DNA of 64,000 bases from positions 1,751,001 to 1,815,000 of the forward strand of contig NC_081815.1 of assembly GCF_030704535.1 (NCBI RefSeq). Direction: 5' to 3'. The translations under genes were made by a program, and so were the position numbers. The first letter of the stretch is position 1. Each line of letters starts with the position of its first letter. The notes below the pieces were generated by a model. The model was not told where the DNA came from. It saw only the letters and a list, made by a program, of their open reading frames with translations, and searched no databases. Source of the DNA: Vitis vinifera (taxonomy: Eukaryota; Streptophyta; Magnoliopsida; Vitales; Vitaceae). Below, one piece after another: positions 1-19,900 of the stretch.

Positions 1-2
1 GA

Positions 3-1529
3 GTAGAAGCTCTTTCCCATCCAGGCTGGCGACAGGCAATGGTGGATGAAATGGCTGCTCTGCACTCTAATGGCACTTGGGATCTTGTTGTTTTACCCTC
101 TGGTAAATCTACAGTTGGTTGTCGTTGGGTCTATGCAGTTAAGGTTGGTCCTGATGGTCAGGTTGATCGCCTTAAGGCCCGCTTAGTTGCTAAAGGCTAT
201 ACTCAAGTTTATGGTTCTGATTATGGTGACACATTCTCCCCTGTTGCCAAGATTGCTTCTGTCCGCTTGCTTCTGTCCATGGCTGCTATGTGTTCTTGGC
301 CTCTTTATCAGTTGGATATTAAAAATGCCTTCCTTCATGGTGATCTTGCTGAGGAAGTTTATATGGAGCAACCTCCTGGTTTTGTTGCTCAGGGGGAGTC
401 TGGTTTAGTGTGCAGGTTACGCCGCTCTCTATATGGCTTGAAACAATCTCCTCGAGCATGGTTTAGCCGTTTTAGTTCTGTTGTTCAAGAGTTTGGCATG
501 CTTCGCAGTACAGCAGACCATTCAGTTTTTTATCATCATAACTCCTTGGGGCAGTGTATTTATCTGGTTGTTTATGTGGACGACATCGTCATTACAGGCA
601 GTGATCAGGATGGTATTCAGAAACTAAAGCAACATCTTTTTACCCACTTTCAGACCAAAGACTTGGGGAAACTCAAGTATTTCTTGGGAATTGAGATAGC
701 TCAATCCAGTTCTGGTGTGGTCCTTTCCCAAAGGAAGTATGCTTTAGACATCCTGGAAGAAACCGGTATGTTAGACTGTAAACCGGTAGACACACCTATG
801 GATCCGAATGTCAAACTTGTACCAGGACAGGGGGAGCCTTTAGGAGACCCCGGGAGATATCGACGGCTCGTAGGTAAATTGAACTATCTCACCATTACTC
901 GTCCAGACATTTCTTTTCCTGTGAGTGTTGTTAGTCAATTCCTACAGTCACCATGTGATAGCCATTGGGATGCCGTAATCCGTATTCTTCGATATATCAA
1001 AAGTACACCAGGCCAAGGTGTATTGTACGAGAACAGAGGTCATACTCAAGTTGTTGGTTACACAGATGCAGATTGGGCTGGCTCACCCACAGATAGACGT
1101 TCCACGTCAGGGTACTGTGTTTTTATTGGAGGTAATCTAATATCTTGGAAGAGTAAGAAACAAGATGTAGTGGCCAGATCTAGCGCTGAAGCCGAGTATC
1201 GAGCTATGGCTTTGGCAACATGTGAACTCATATGGTTGAGACATCTTCTTCAAGAGTTGAGATTCGGAAAGGATGAACAGATGAAACTCATCTGTGATAA
1301 CCAGGCCGCATTACATATTGCATCCAATCCAGTCTTTCATGAAAGGACCAAGCATATTGAAGTTGACTGTCATTTCATTAGAGAGAAGATCGCATCAGGA
1401 TGTGTTGCTACAAGTTTTGTCAATTCAAATGATCAACTAGCAGACATCTTCACTAAATCTCTCAGAGGTCCTAGGATTAAATATATTTGTAACAAGCTTG
1501 GTGCATATGACGTATATGCTCCAGCTTGA
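3..1529 (+). mobile_element. Ty1/copia retrotransposon pol, 3' part (reverse transcriptase and RNase H), 5' partial
   Basis: The frame is open from base 3 to the TGA at 1527-1529, about 508 codons with no stop, and runs off the left edge. It begins in the copia reverse transcriptase region (TWDLV, then GCRWVYAVK and LKARLVAKGYTQ), passes the RT active-site motif YVDDI near base 580, and continues through the conserved KDLGKLKYFLGIEI stretch. It ends in an RNase H domain with YTDADWAG, the SWKSKKQ motif and SSAEAEYRA. This order (RT then RNase H, directly before the LTR) is that of Ty1/copia elements. An open frame across all visible pol sequence suggests a fairly recent insertion. Gag, protease and integrase would lie outside the window, so activity cannot be judged. 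It has the same orientation as the downstream CWF19-like gene. Confidence 0.96.
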
Positions 1530-1536
1530 GGGGGAG

Positions 1537-1702
1537 TGTTGAATATAATGTATGTATAGTATACTATCTTTCCTTGTTAATATAGGTCACATGTATGGTA
1601 GTTAGGACTCCTAGCCTTGTATATATATATCTCTCAATTGTAAGTAGAGATTACAATGAATGTGAATAAGGTTTTTCTCCTTTCTCTCTCTCTCTCTCAA
1701 CA
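1537..1702 (+). repeat. 3' LTR of the copia element
   Basis: A polypurine tract (TTGAGGGGGAG, ending at 1536) lies directly after the pol stop. The LTR then starts with TGTTGA and ends with TCAACA, a perfect 6-bp terminal inverted repeat with the canonical TG...CA ends. At about 166 bp it is short but in the range of small copia LTRs. It contains a TATA-like run near 1619-1631 and a CT-rich 3' end. The 5 bases after it (TGACG, 1703-1707) are the expected target-site duplication. The other copy and the 5' LTR lie outside the window. Confidence 0.85.
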
Positions 1703-2346
1703 TGACGTAATGAGGAATTGGAATGAGGTATCAGGAAAAATTTGAAGATAAATCCTAAATCGAACTTGAAAGTTAGAAAGTGAATGCATGGTAATAAAAT
1801 AAGCAAAGAGTTTCCAATCCATAGTCATTTCAAATACTTGGGGAATTTTTGAAAAAATCAGGAACTATTCACCTTGTTCAGGGTGTTTGGTAGTTGTTAA
1901 AATGTTTGGAAATAAATTTATGTTTTATTTCTATGATAAAGAAGTTGGAATATATTGGTGGTTTTTGGAAAATTCAAGAACCTAGTCAAAATGCTTCTGT
2001 ATACATGGATTTTATGTGAACATATCGCTGCATCAGTTTTGGTCACTGGATGCAGAACAATATGTGGGTACAGGGTTGACCTCTTTTTTTCATATGTTCA
2101 TTGTGCAAGTGCAACAATGAATATTTAGTAATTAATTTAGGATGCTATGACATCAGTTTTCATCAATTTCATAGAGAATCCTTAAACCATTTTTATTTTT
2201 TATTTTTTCGGTAAACAATAAGCACAGAGGAGCTTTAACTTTTCTATGTTGGTTTGCAGAATCTCTTTTCCCTCCTCTTTTTGTAGATTTTCTTTTAGTC
2301 TTCTGTTGGTGAATGCTTATTTTGATAATCTATTCTTTTTTTGCAG
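1703..2346 (+). other. Host intron sequence between the copia LTR and the CWF19-like gene exon
   Basis: This 644-bp AT-rich stretch ends in a polypyrimidine tract and a TTTTTTGCAG acceptor at 2346. I find no coding segment in it that fits the CWF19-like protein. It is best read as the 3' part of an intron into which the copia element was inserted. The donor lies left of the window. Confidence 0.6.
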
Positions 2347-3380
2347 GCTGTTCCTATTCCACTATCTAGGGCTTCTGCTGTTAAAAATATATTTATTTTA
2401 GCTGCTGAAAAGCTGGGGTTTCAATTTGTGACCACCAAAAGTAAGTTTGGTTTTTCTAATAAGAGTGCATCTAAGTTGAGTTTTATTGACTAATGGATAC
2501 TGCTATCTCTCCATGTAATCTGTTTTGTCTTGACACCGCTTTGTTGCTGCACCTCCAGATGTGTAATCAACTCTCCAAAATATTTTATCTTACAATGATT
2601 CAAACATTCAAAATTTAACTAGTTATAATCTTCAATTTTTGAATGTCAATATGCCCGAGATTTGGGTGTCAAGCTACTTTGGCAGTTGAGGCCATACAAA
2701 TAACTCGCACATACATGACTACCTGAATGAGCATGCAATAAAAAGAATTTCCTGTTCCATGTTCTAAATAATATGCATGTTGAGCAGCATACAATCTCCC
2801 CTCCATCCCACATCTGCACACCAAAAAGGAAAATACAACTTTTGTTCAATGTGTATGAAGGTAATATTATTCAGTTTGAATTGGCAGTTCAGTCTACAGT
2901 TGTTTGTACTTGGCTTCTTCTAATATTTCTCTTGATGGCAGGTAATAATGATTCTGAAGGGAGAAAATCATTGAGGGCACAGTTTGATGATAAAATCAGT
3001 TTCTTCTATGTGGAACTCCCTGATGGCACAATACTGTCACATGCTATTGAGGATAATGAGAAATTCCCTGTACAATTTGGACGCGAAGTAAGATACCAGT
3101 TTCAATTGTTAAATGTGGCATCTTGCAACTTATTGTATTGAATTGCATTGAATATAAATTGTTATGTCTCATAGGCTTCTATGTACTTTTAAATGTAAAT
3201 GGCATTGAACTGTTTTCTCATAGGGTGATGAGTGTTTGGAACATTTTGTAGGTTCTTGCTGGGTTGCTGAACATGGCAGATAGAGCTGATTGGAGGAATT
3301 GTAAGCAAAGCAAAGAAGATGAGATGAAGATGGCAGAAGTTTTCAAGAATCAATTTAAAAAATTTGACCCGTATCAATGA
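2347..3380 (+). CDS. CWF19L1: CWF19-like protein 1 homologue (debranching-enzyme-associated type), last three coding exons, 5' partial
   Basis: The exons are 2347-2440, 2942-3087 and 3252-3380. All introns are GT-AG, the frame is kept across both junctions, and the stop is at 3378-3380. The 123 visible residues begin AVPIPLSRASAVKNIF. They run through SFFYVELPDGTILSH and FPVQFGRE and end VLAGLLNMADRADWRNC...FDPYQ. This matches the C-terminal CwfJ domains of CWF19-like protein 1, annotated in plants as CCCH zinc-finger proteins of the C3H64 type. The family is related to the spliceosome-associated Cwf19/Drn1 proteins linked to intron-lariat turnover. The N-terminal metallophosphatase-like domain, zinc fingers and the HIT-like histidine region must lie upstream, beyond the copia insertion. 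Family identity is from memory of conserved motifs, not a search. Confidence 0.82.
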
Positions 3381-6300
3381 TTCTCGGGGAAGAAGGTATG
3401 TAGATGGTTGGGGACTATTGCGATTCCAAGGGGACTGCCATAGATCACGCATCATTTGACAGGGATGCCAGACACCCCCCTAAAGTCATCAATTACATGC
3501 CAAGTCTAGATCCCCAAAGGCTAGTAGTTTCAATATTGTACACTAATTTTCCAGGTTAGTTATCTCGGCATATTAAGCTAGTTACGTATTGGGGATTATT
3601 TTATGGTCCTTTAGGTGGAAGAAACACCAAGTTGAACATGAGGCACACCCAAGTGGTCCCTAGTGCCCAACCAAAATTGCCGCCCTGTTGTCTTAGGGCA
3701 AGCCTTGTAACTAGAATGGCCTTTCAGAAGGTCCACACTGACTTAAGATTATGCTAGCTAAAAGTTGATTCTGTCTCGTAATTTCTTAACTCTCTGGGTT
3801 TGACCTAAATAGCTGGAGCCAATGTCAATTTTTAATTAATGTTTTTCCAAAAGCTTGCGCCCCACCAAATAGCTCGCTCTGATGCTGACGACACCATATT
3901 GAATTAATTTGTAAAGCCCTCAGTGCCGTTGCAGTTGAAATTCTAATAATTGAGCTTCACTTTACAACCAATTGATAATTTATTGCTGGCCCCATTTTAA
4001 ATTTATATTACCATGGATAATATTTATCGAAACTACTCAGAATTCTCTGAGTGGTAGCTTCGTTTATTTTCCATCATTTTGCATAATCTCCAGAGTATTG
4101 GAAGAGACAGTATGTTGTTTTGATAGTGATGCTGAAAACAGATGGGGGGAGAATTGAAATGCATAGCGACTTAAAAGACCCCAGATCTCAAAGATGGGCC
4201 CAGGGCAGAGAGGAAGAGAAAAAAAAAATTGCCATCTTTGGTCTCACTCGAGTTCTCAGGGCCGCGTATCTCCCTCTGGAGGCCCAGGAAAGTCTTGATA
4301 TAATGACTGATGACAGTAATGAGAGCTTCCTTGATGGTTAGGTTTGGTAGGAGCCGCCCCCGTGGCGAATATTCATTGAAGGCCTGGTCCTTTCAGCCTT
4401 AACAAAGGGAAGCAAAGAAACCTGATACCCAAATGCATATCTGCACATGCCTTTTTAAAGTTATGTTTTTTTTTTCTTTTTCTTTTTCAAAGAAATTGTG
4501 ATGGTCCTCATTTGGACGTCAATTGCTGGACTTCCCCAGTTGCAACAAGCTCTAAAATGAGACTGGCTCAGGGGCCAGAGTGGAGGGAGGAGTGAACAGC
4601 AAGAAAAACATTGTTCCGCCCATTGGGACCCTCAAGCCTTGCCCCTCACACTTCCAAATCCAAAGGGAACTTGACATAAAAATCAATGCTGAGCGAGGGC
4701 CTTCTTGTATCTTGAGGTTGGTGGTCTCTTGCTGGCAGTGACTCTCATCATTTGTTTGATGGGATCTCACATTATTATTCATGCACGACCCATTAAAAAA
4801 AAAATCATATTCATGGGTTATCTTTGAAAAGAAAATTTAATCTCATCTGTAATCTTCGATGAGTCCCAAAAAAGGTTCACTTATGCTATTTGCCTTATTA
4901 ATCACGGGATGTGTTAACTGGTCTGCTTTGTGTCACCTACTGCCTGGAAGCTTGAAAAAAAAATGCAATTTTTTTTAAAGCTAAATGTGAGATGGGGTTT
5001 GTAAGGGGCCTGTTTTGGCTCATAGCAACATATTTTCTTGCAATAATGAGAAAAAACAATGTAGTGGACGGCTTCTAGTGAGCATCCCCAACAGGGCACT
5101 TTCTATAATATTATGTGATTCCATTTTGACAACAAAGTTCAAAGCATTTACTTACTGAGTTTTTATTATTATTATTGTATTAAGTAGGGGTTGCTTTAAG
5201 CTTCACAAGCCTTTTTTTTTTTTAAGCCAACTTTATGGCTTTGCTTGGCACAAATAGGTCAACTTCTTTGTGTTAAAAAATCCTTTCATTCACATGCTTC
5301 ACAGTTCATCGCATAAACCCACATCATTCTATAAAGTGGGGGGTGGTGGTGTGTGGTTCACTATACTCCAAAAGCAACCACCAAATGGTTGGGTTGGGTT
5401 GGGTTGGGCTAGTGGGACCACGGGAGAAGAACCCACTGACCATTATATCTCCCCACCATTGAACTTGGCAACTACACAAGAGGGCTCCATTATGAAATCC
5501 TCCTTGGAATAGTTCACCTTTTCCTTTTCTTTCTATAGATTTGTTCCCATCTCCTTTAGGCACACCTTATTCTTGGTTTGTGTATCATCACAACCCAAGT
5601 GTGAACATATGTGGCTCTCATCACCTTTCATTATCATTATTTATTTGGTTTTTGTTTTTTGGTGCCTTCTACCCTTGGTTGTTTTAGCGTCTACTCATCT
5701 TAGGGGTAGGGTCCTATTGCAAAAAAGACAAGATTACCCTTTTTAGGTAGCAAAAACATATCAAGGGTACTTCTGATTTTTCATTGAAATGAATGGTAGT
5801 TTGGGGTTTTCAGCACCTTGAGTTCCTTGTAGGACATGAGATAAAAAATTGACCCAAATCATATTTGCTTGCCCAACTTCTTCCCATAATCATAGTCAAT
5901 TGGGACACATAGATTGGCTAATCTTTAGGCTATAATTCACCTAAAAGGATGCCACTGAGATGCAAAATTACGATCTGTGATCCACCCATTTGGGCGGGTC
6001 CAAGATTATATCAAATCCTGGATACCCACATCCGTCTGATAGGCTAACCCATCTAAGTAACAAAATCTCGTACCCTGGATCCACCAACTGAAGGCACAAA
6101 TATCTAGACTCGTCCACGTGACCCTGATAAGGACACCGGGCCATGTTTAAGGGGATCACCTTAGGATACCGAACTAATCTATTAGATTATATTATATTAT
6201 AAGTGTCCCAAAAATTCCATTTTGACAAACAAACACACTCACACACACACACTAACTTGCTCAGATACCAAACAATAAGAGCTGAAAATCAGGGGGGAAA

Positions 6301-6402
6301 TATAATTAGTCAGGCCAATCCCATTAAGCACACAATAAGAATTTCAAACCCAAGCGGTTCAATCTCCATTACCAACCCCACCTTAAATACCATTTTTTTC
6401 CC
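3381..6402. other. Intergenic, no gene recognised
   Basis: About 3 kb between the CWF19-like stop and the ALE2-type promoter. The first few hundred bases are probably the 3' UTR. It holds scattered T-runs, a short GGGTT run (about 5386-5410), a CA run near 6236-6252 and short ORFs with no recognisable protein character. No RNA gene was recognised. Confidence 0.55.
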
Positions 6403-6409
6403 TATATAG
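6403..6409 (+). promoter_or_regulatory. TATA box, likely of the ALE2-type kinase gene
   Basis: TATATAG occurs in CCCTATATAGATTCCC, followed by a CT-rich stretch (TCCCTCTCTATCTC) typical of plant transcription starts. It lies about 440 bp before the proposed ATG at 6849, implying a long or spliced 5' UTR. Confidence 0.45.
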
Positions 6410-6848
6410 ATTCCCTCTCTATCTCTTTCACCAAACTAAACTGCACATATGTCTCTCTCTGTCTTAAAGGTTGGCTGTTACTCAGGATAGTGAGTGTTGT
6501 TCTATTTGGGGGTTTTTTCCTTGGTCAGTTTTAATTTTTCTTCTCAAATAACTCATGTCAGTGGAAACCGTTCTATGGTACATGGCAACATCAAAGGTCT
6601 GCAGGTTTCAGAACTCATATTCTCAGAAAAGGATTGATTGGTTTCTTCTTCTCACCAAACCCATCTCTGGGGCTTCCCATCAGCTGCTTTTTCATTGCTT
6701 TTCCCTCAATATTTGTGGGTCTTATCTAATTTAACCTCCCTTTGTTCTTGCTTCAAGCTACCCTCTTTTGAGTAATTTATTGTAATTATGCGTTTTTATT
6801 GTTCCATTTCTGTTTAATCTTCCTCTTGTGGGGTTGAGGTTGTATGGG

Positions 6849-15113
<8,265 letters not shown>

Positions 15114-15701
15114 AATACTCCAAAGCTCCTCTCCATAAAAACAAATTTATCCCACAATTATAACCCTCAAATTCATTACTTGCTGGCTCATGGCATAAGC
15201 TTTAACAGAGGTGCAGAATTTTGCAAAAGCTTCTGAATTGGCAATCTACACTTCATTGATACTTCCAGCAGTTGGGTCTCAATATCATGATCAGATGATT
15301 TTTTTTCTTGAATTGGCAAAATCCAGATGAATGAGTGAAATGTAATTGAGTAGGAAGTGATGGATTTTGTTTCCAAAGTGTACAGAACATTATGAATCAA
15401 TATATGCATCTGTGGCCCAACTTTCAAATAATAGTGAATCTGATAGAAATGTGTATACTCACACGACCTTGAACATGTACACTGTTGACAACAAGGGCTA
15501 TGCACATTTACATTTTTCCACATATTCAGCTTTCTTATGTCAATCTTCTTCATCTTCATTGATAGGTCACAGATTCGGGATTCTTGTAGTTTATGAGGAC
15601 CCATCTTCAGGAGAATCAGGAATAGTGTTTTCTTTGAGAGTGAATGATTGGCTTTCTTCAATCCTTCTGGCTCAACATGAGAGAAAACGGCTAGTGAGTT
15701 C

Positions 15702-15894
15702 TGTTGGTGCACGACCAACAATGCTCGAATCTGGCTAGCCTCCTCTGCATAAATGGTGAATGAGGTTGTGTTCTACGAGGAACGTTAACCATTTTGCCCT
15801 TCAGGCTTTTAGACGTTTCCCACGAATGACACCAATTGTTGGTGCACAACCAACAATGCTCCGCTTGTATCCAGCTAGCCTCCTCTGCTTAAAC
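15702..15894. repeat. Two-copy direct repeat with internal inverted repeat
   Basis: Copy 1 (15702-15753) and copy 2 (15837-15894) both start TGTTGGTGCACxACCAACA and continue with ATGCTC, a variable gap, then CTAGCCTCCTCTGC and TAAA. The 19-base start is itself an inverted repeat (TGTTGGT...ACCAACA). Copies are offset by 135 bp. It looks like a piece of an unidentified repetitive element; I cannot assign a family. Confidence 0.7.
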
Positions 15895-16383
15895 AAACCT
15901 ACAATAAGGAGTGTTCGGATGATTTTTTCAGACACACCCCTCCAAAGCTTGATTACCTTGATTCTAATGTTTGACATACCCCCTTCGAAGCTTGATTGCC
16001 TACCTTGATTATGATGTTTGATGGCTATTTATTTATAACCAAGTCATAACATCTCCCATGTGCTTCAATTGCTCTTAATGTCATTAATCGGCTTGCGAAA
16101 CAGTTTTCAAGCTCTAAAGTCTATCATTTATGCTTATAAATCATTTTGTTGAGTTGTGATATTTAATATTTGTCATATTTAGTGTCTAACAAATAGTAAT
16201 AAACGGGTATATTATGAACATGGACTACACAAAGTAGAAATTATGCTAGACAAACACAAGCATCCCATAAGTTCCATTTTCATCAAGGATGAAAATGTCC
16301 TAAATCCATGGAATATTGGTCGAGGGATTTTATGGAAATATTAAAAATATCAAAAATAATATATTAAAATAATAAAACAATTC

Positions 16384-16386
<3 letters not shown>

Positions 16387-16434
<48 letters not shown>
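16387..16434. repeat. (AT)n microsatellite
   Basis: About 24 uninterrupted AT units, flanked by AT-rich DNA upstream of the OST5-type gene. Confidence 0.95.
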
Positions 16435-16439
<5 letters not shown>

Positions 16440-16933
16440 TTTTTTTAAAAAAATCTATGTGTGATGAAATTTGTGATATTAAATAATAATATAATATGAG
16501 TTGATAAAAAAATCTGTATATTTTTTTTTTAAAATCTATTCATTTATAATTTCATATGGTTTTAAGAATAAACTTAAAAATAATAGAAATTTTTTGAGTT
16601 TAGGGAGGAATTGAGATTTTTCCTTTCATCAAAGGATAAAAACTATTTGTTCAACTATTTTTTAATAATAATTTTTCTTGGTTAAAATTTCAAAATATTA
16701 AGATTGTCTTTGCACTATATTTATTACTTTCTTTTTATTATTCCTTTAAGGCAACGCATCAGACGGCTTTAGTCGATTTAACGAGCCCCATATCAACGGC
16801 CCAGGATAGTTCTACATGTGAGATTTGGTGTAGTGTCGAAGCACTGAAACCACGCATCAGTAGAAGAAAACTAAGGTCTCGAGTCTTCTCCCAGATCGAA
16901 ACAGTCGTTCTCTTCTCTTCTCCACAGCGCGCG

Positions 16934-19900
16934 ATGGTGAGATTTCACTTCACAGAGAAATATTCGAAGTGTTTTCATTTTCCCTGAAACGTTTTCCTTG
17001 TTTTTGATTTCTGATTTTATTTATTTATTTATTGTATTTGTTTTTTGTTTTGAAAGGCTCCTGCGGCAAAACCCATTACCAGCCCCGTTCCCGATGCCTG
17101 GTACCCAACCCTAGCCGTTCTCATGCTCGCTGTAGGGCTCGTAATCACGGCTTCCTTCTTCATGTAAGCGATCTGATCTGGAAACGCTTTGTATTTTTTG
17201 AAAATAATTTTGAAATTTGTTGAGGGATGTTGCATTTGTTGATAGTGTTTTTGAGCACTTTATTAAGAGTTTTTGGGAGTGTTTTGTATTTGAAGCATAA
17301 TTGACTAAAGTTGGGTTCTGAATTTTTTTTCTTCCCTGATTACTCGTGATGGTACAGTGGATGATTAGGGTATGATGTCATAATTTATGAGTTGTGATTG
17401 TTCTTAGAAAGTTCGACGAGGCGGAAAATTTGGATGTTGGGATATGTAATTGTGTTTGATGATGCCTTGAATTGAGCTTGATCTAAATTACTTAAAATGC
17501 TGTGTGGAAAATTTAGGCTATTCATCTAGGTCATTGTAAGTTGTTACACTGAAAATCTGTCCGGGTGTTTGGATTTGTGGGTTTGATAGGTATTGGATTT
17601 GGATTGACATCCTCATAAATTTGTTGTTTGAAAGAATGTTTCTGTGGAGTTTGAATCTCCAGATTCATGGCTTTGGAATAGCAGGTGGGGGAGGTTTTTA
17701 TTTGAGATCCATGCCTCTTGGATTTAAAGAAGGCAACTCCCAAATCAAAACTGGGGTATACTGATGCACTTTAACTGGTGATTTGTGGATTTGTATGGCA
17801 GTCTCATTGCATGGTTAGCTTCATGCGAGAATCTTAATTTTGAAATAATCAGGTAGTCCCTGATGAATCGTTGAATTATTATAACTGATGATCTTGGTAA
17901 CTGGGTAGCCTTTGAGATTCTGTTGATGATCCTTTTGATCATGTAAGAAGTCATGTTAGTGATGCTTCATGGCCACCAGAATGGAAAGGTAAGAAAGGGC
18001 GATGGAGAGGGATGAGAGAGATGGCAACTAAATCTAATGCATGCTTCCTATGCAAGGCAGCAATTTTAGTAACCAGTCTTTTATTCCTTTTTTTTTTTTT
18101 CTAATATCTTATAGCATCTAAAGTTTGAGATACTGTGCAGCTTCTAGGTTGTTTGCTTGGTACTTTCTCATTGATGGGCTCTATATTGTTGAGAGACGGG
18201 GCAAGGAGAATGATGTTATCAGCTTCTGTAGTGATAGCCCCCTATTTGAACCTTGGATCTGATCCAGAATGATATAGCCTCCAAGTTGGTTATCCTGCTA
18301 GAAAGGAACTAAAGAAGGGGGGTACATTTTGGAATGGTCCACATGTGTCAGCATTATTGAGTTAGTAACATATAGGAGTTTCCAGTCACTGAATTGTCTG
18401 TGACTCTGTTGTGATTGGAGATCACGGAGCAGCATTTCCATTACAATCAAGACTCATGCTTCATAATTTGATGTCTCCACAGCGCTTACACTTTGAAATG
18501 TTGTTGCTTCTTTGAAATTTTCAGTGTCTTTTGAAATCATGGCAAATATTGTCTTTTCTTTGTCTGGATCTTCAAATTGTGGTTATGCTTTTAAGGCACA
18601 CTTTTCCTGCTATTTTTTGGGAGTTTGGGGCATAAAAGATAGAAAGTTGGAATCTTGGATTGCCTCATCATTTTTTACTTATAAAAAATGAAATATATCA
18701 GGGAAGAAAAGGAATGGGTAAAGATGGAGATCTCCTCGAAGAAGAAAAGGGTAAAAAGGCAAAAGCTTAGCAAGGATTAACTTGAGCCTGTTTTCATTCT
18801 GAATTGGTCCCCAAGGTTGATCAATAGAGAGTTTGTTTGCCAAGAATAGATGCTTTACTTATAAGTGGCTAATTTTGTTTCTCTCTCTCTCTCTCACACA
18901 CACACACATATATATATAATGTTCTGTTTTTAATTTAAGGGATCTTTTTTTCTTCAGGCTTTTAAATAATGGTAAAAGTTTTTCTTTCCTGCTTTTGTGT
19001 TTGGATTGTGTGTGTGTGTTGGGTTGTGGGTGGGGGGGAGGGGTGTGGCGGAGGCGGTGTTAGAAGAAAAAGTTTAAGAGAGATTTTTGTTCTACGAAAC
19101 AAGTATATGTGATATAAGACAACTATAGCACATTCAAAAGTGGGAAGATTGCCCTCCACCTACTTAGGAATGCCGTTGGGTGCTCCTTTTAAATCTGCTG
19201 CCGCTTGGAATGAAATAGAAGAAAGATTCCGAAAGAGATTGACTATGTGGAAACGTCAATACATTTCAAAAGGGGGGAGGATTACCTTAATTCAAAGTAC
19301 TTTGTCCAATTTGTCGATCTATTTCATGTCTATTTTCCAGCTGCCTAGGATGGTTAAAATGAGATTGGAGCAGATTCAAAGGGATTTTTTGTGGGGTGAT
19401 GCGGCTCTTGAGCAAAAACCGCACTTAGTAAGGTGGCCGATTGTTTGTGTAGAAAAAAGAAAAGGAGGGCTGGGGGGTTAAGAGTCTTGGGACTTTCAAT
19501 AGGGCTCTCCTTGGCAAGTGGGTTTGGCGCTTTGCAATTGAAAGAAAGGCCCTTTGGAACCAAGTGATTACAAGGAAATACGGGGAGGAAAGAGGAGGGT
19601 GGAGCTCTTGTGAGGCTAGGGAGGCCTATGGAGTCGGGTTGTGGAAAGTAATAAGTAAGTTGGGACATCTAGTGACCTCTTCTTTTGACTTTGTGGTGGG
19701 TGATGGAAAGAAGGTGAGGTTTTATAAAGACAAGTGGTGTGGAACCATCCCTTTGTGCGAGGCTTTCCCTTCCTTATTTGCTTTAGCAACTTCCAAGGAG
19801 GCTTGGGTAAATGAAGTTTGGACAGCTGCGGGAAAAAGGGGGGGAAGTTGGAGTCATTGTTTCAATAGACCTTTCAATGATTGGGAGTTGGAAGAGGTGG

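Larger units (their letters stand above)
15114..16933. other. Intergenic between ALE2-type and OST5-type genes
   Basis: The proximal part is probably the ALE2-type 3' UTR. From 16320 to 16740 the sequence is very AT-rich. No gene was recognised; the ORFs around 15190-15740 show no codon or domain signal. It contains the paired repeat at 15702/15837 and an AT microsatellite, listed separately. Confidence 0.55.

Noticed and set aside
5324-5563. ORF pair around the GGGTT run.
   Set aside because: Low-complexity composition creates open frames on both strands; no coding character.
15188-15738. Opposing ORFs of 177 and 123 codons after the ALE2-type gene.
   Set aside because: They overlap each other on opposite strands, have no recognisable domain and fall in the expected 3' flanking region.
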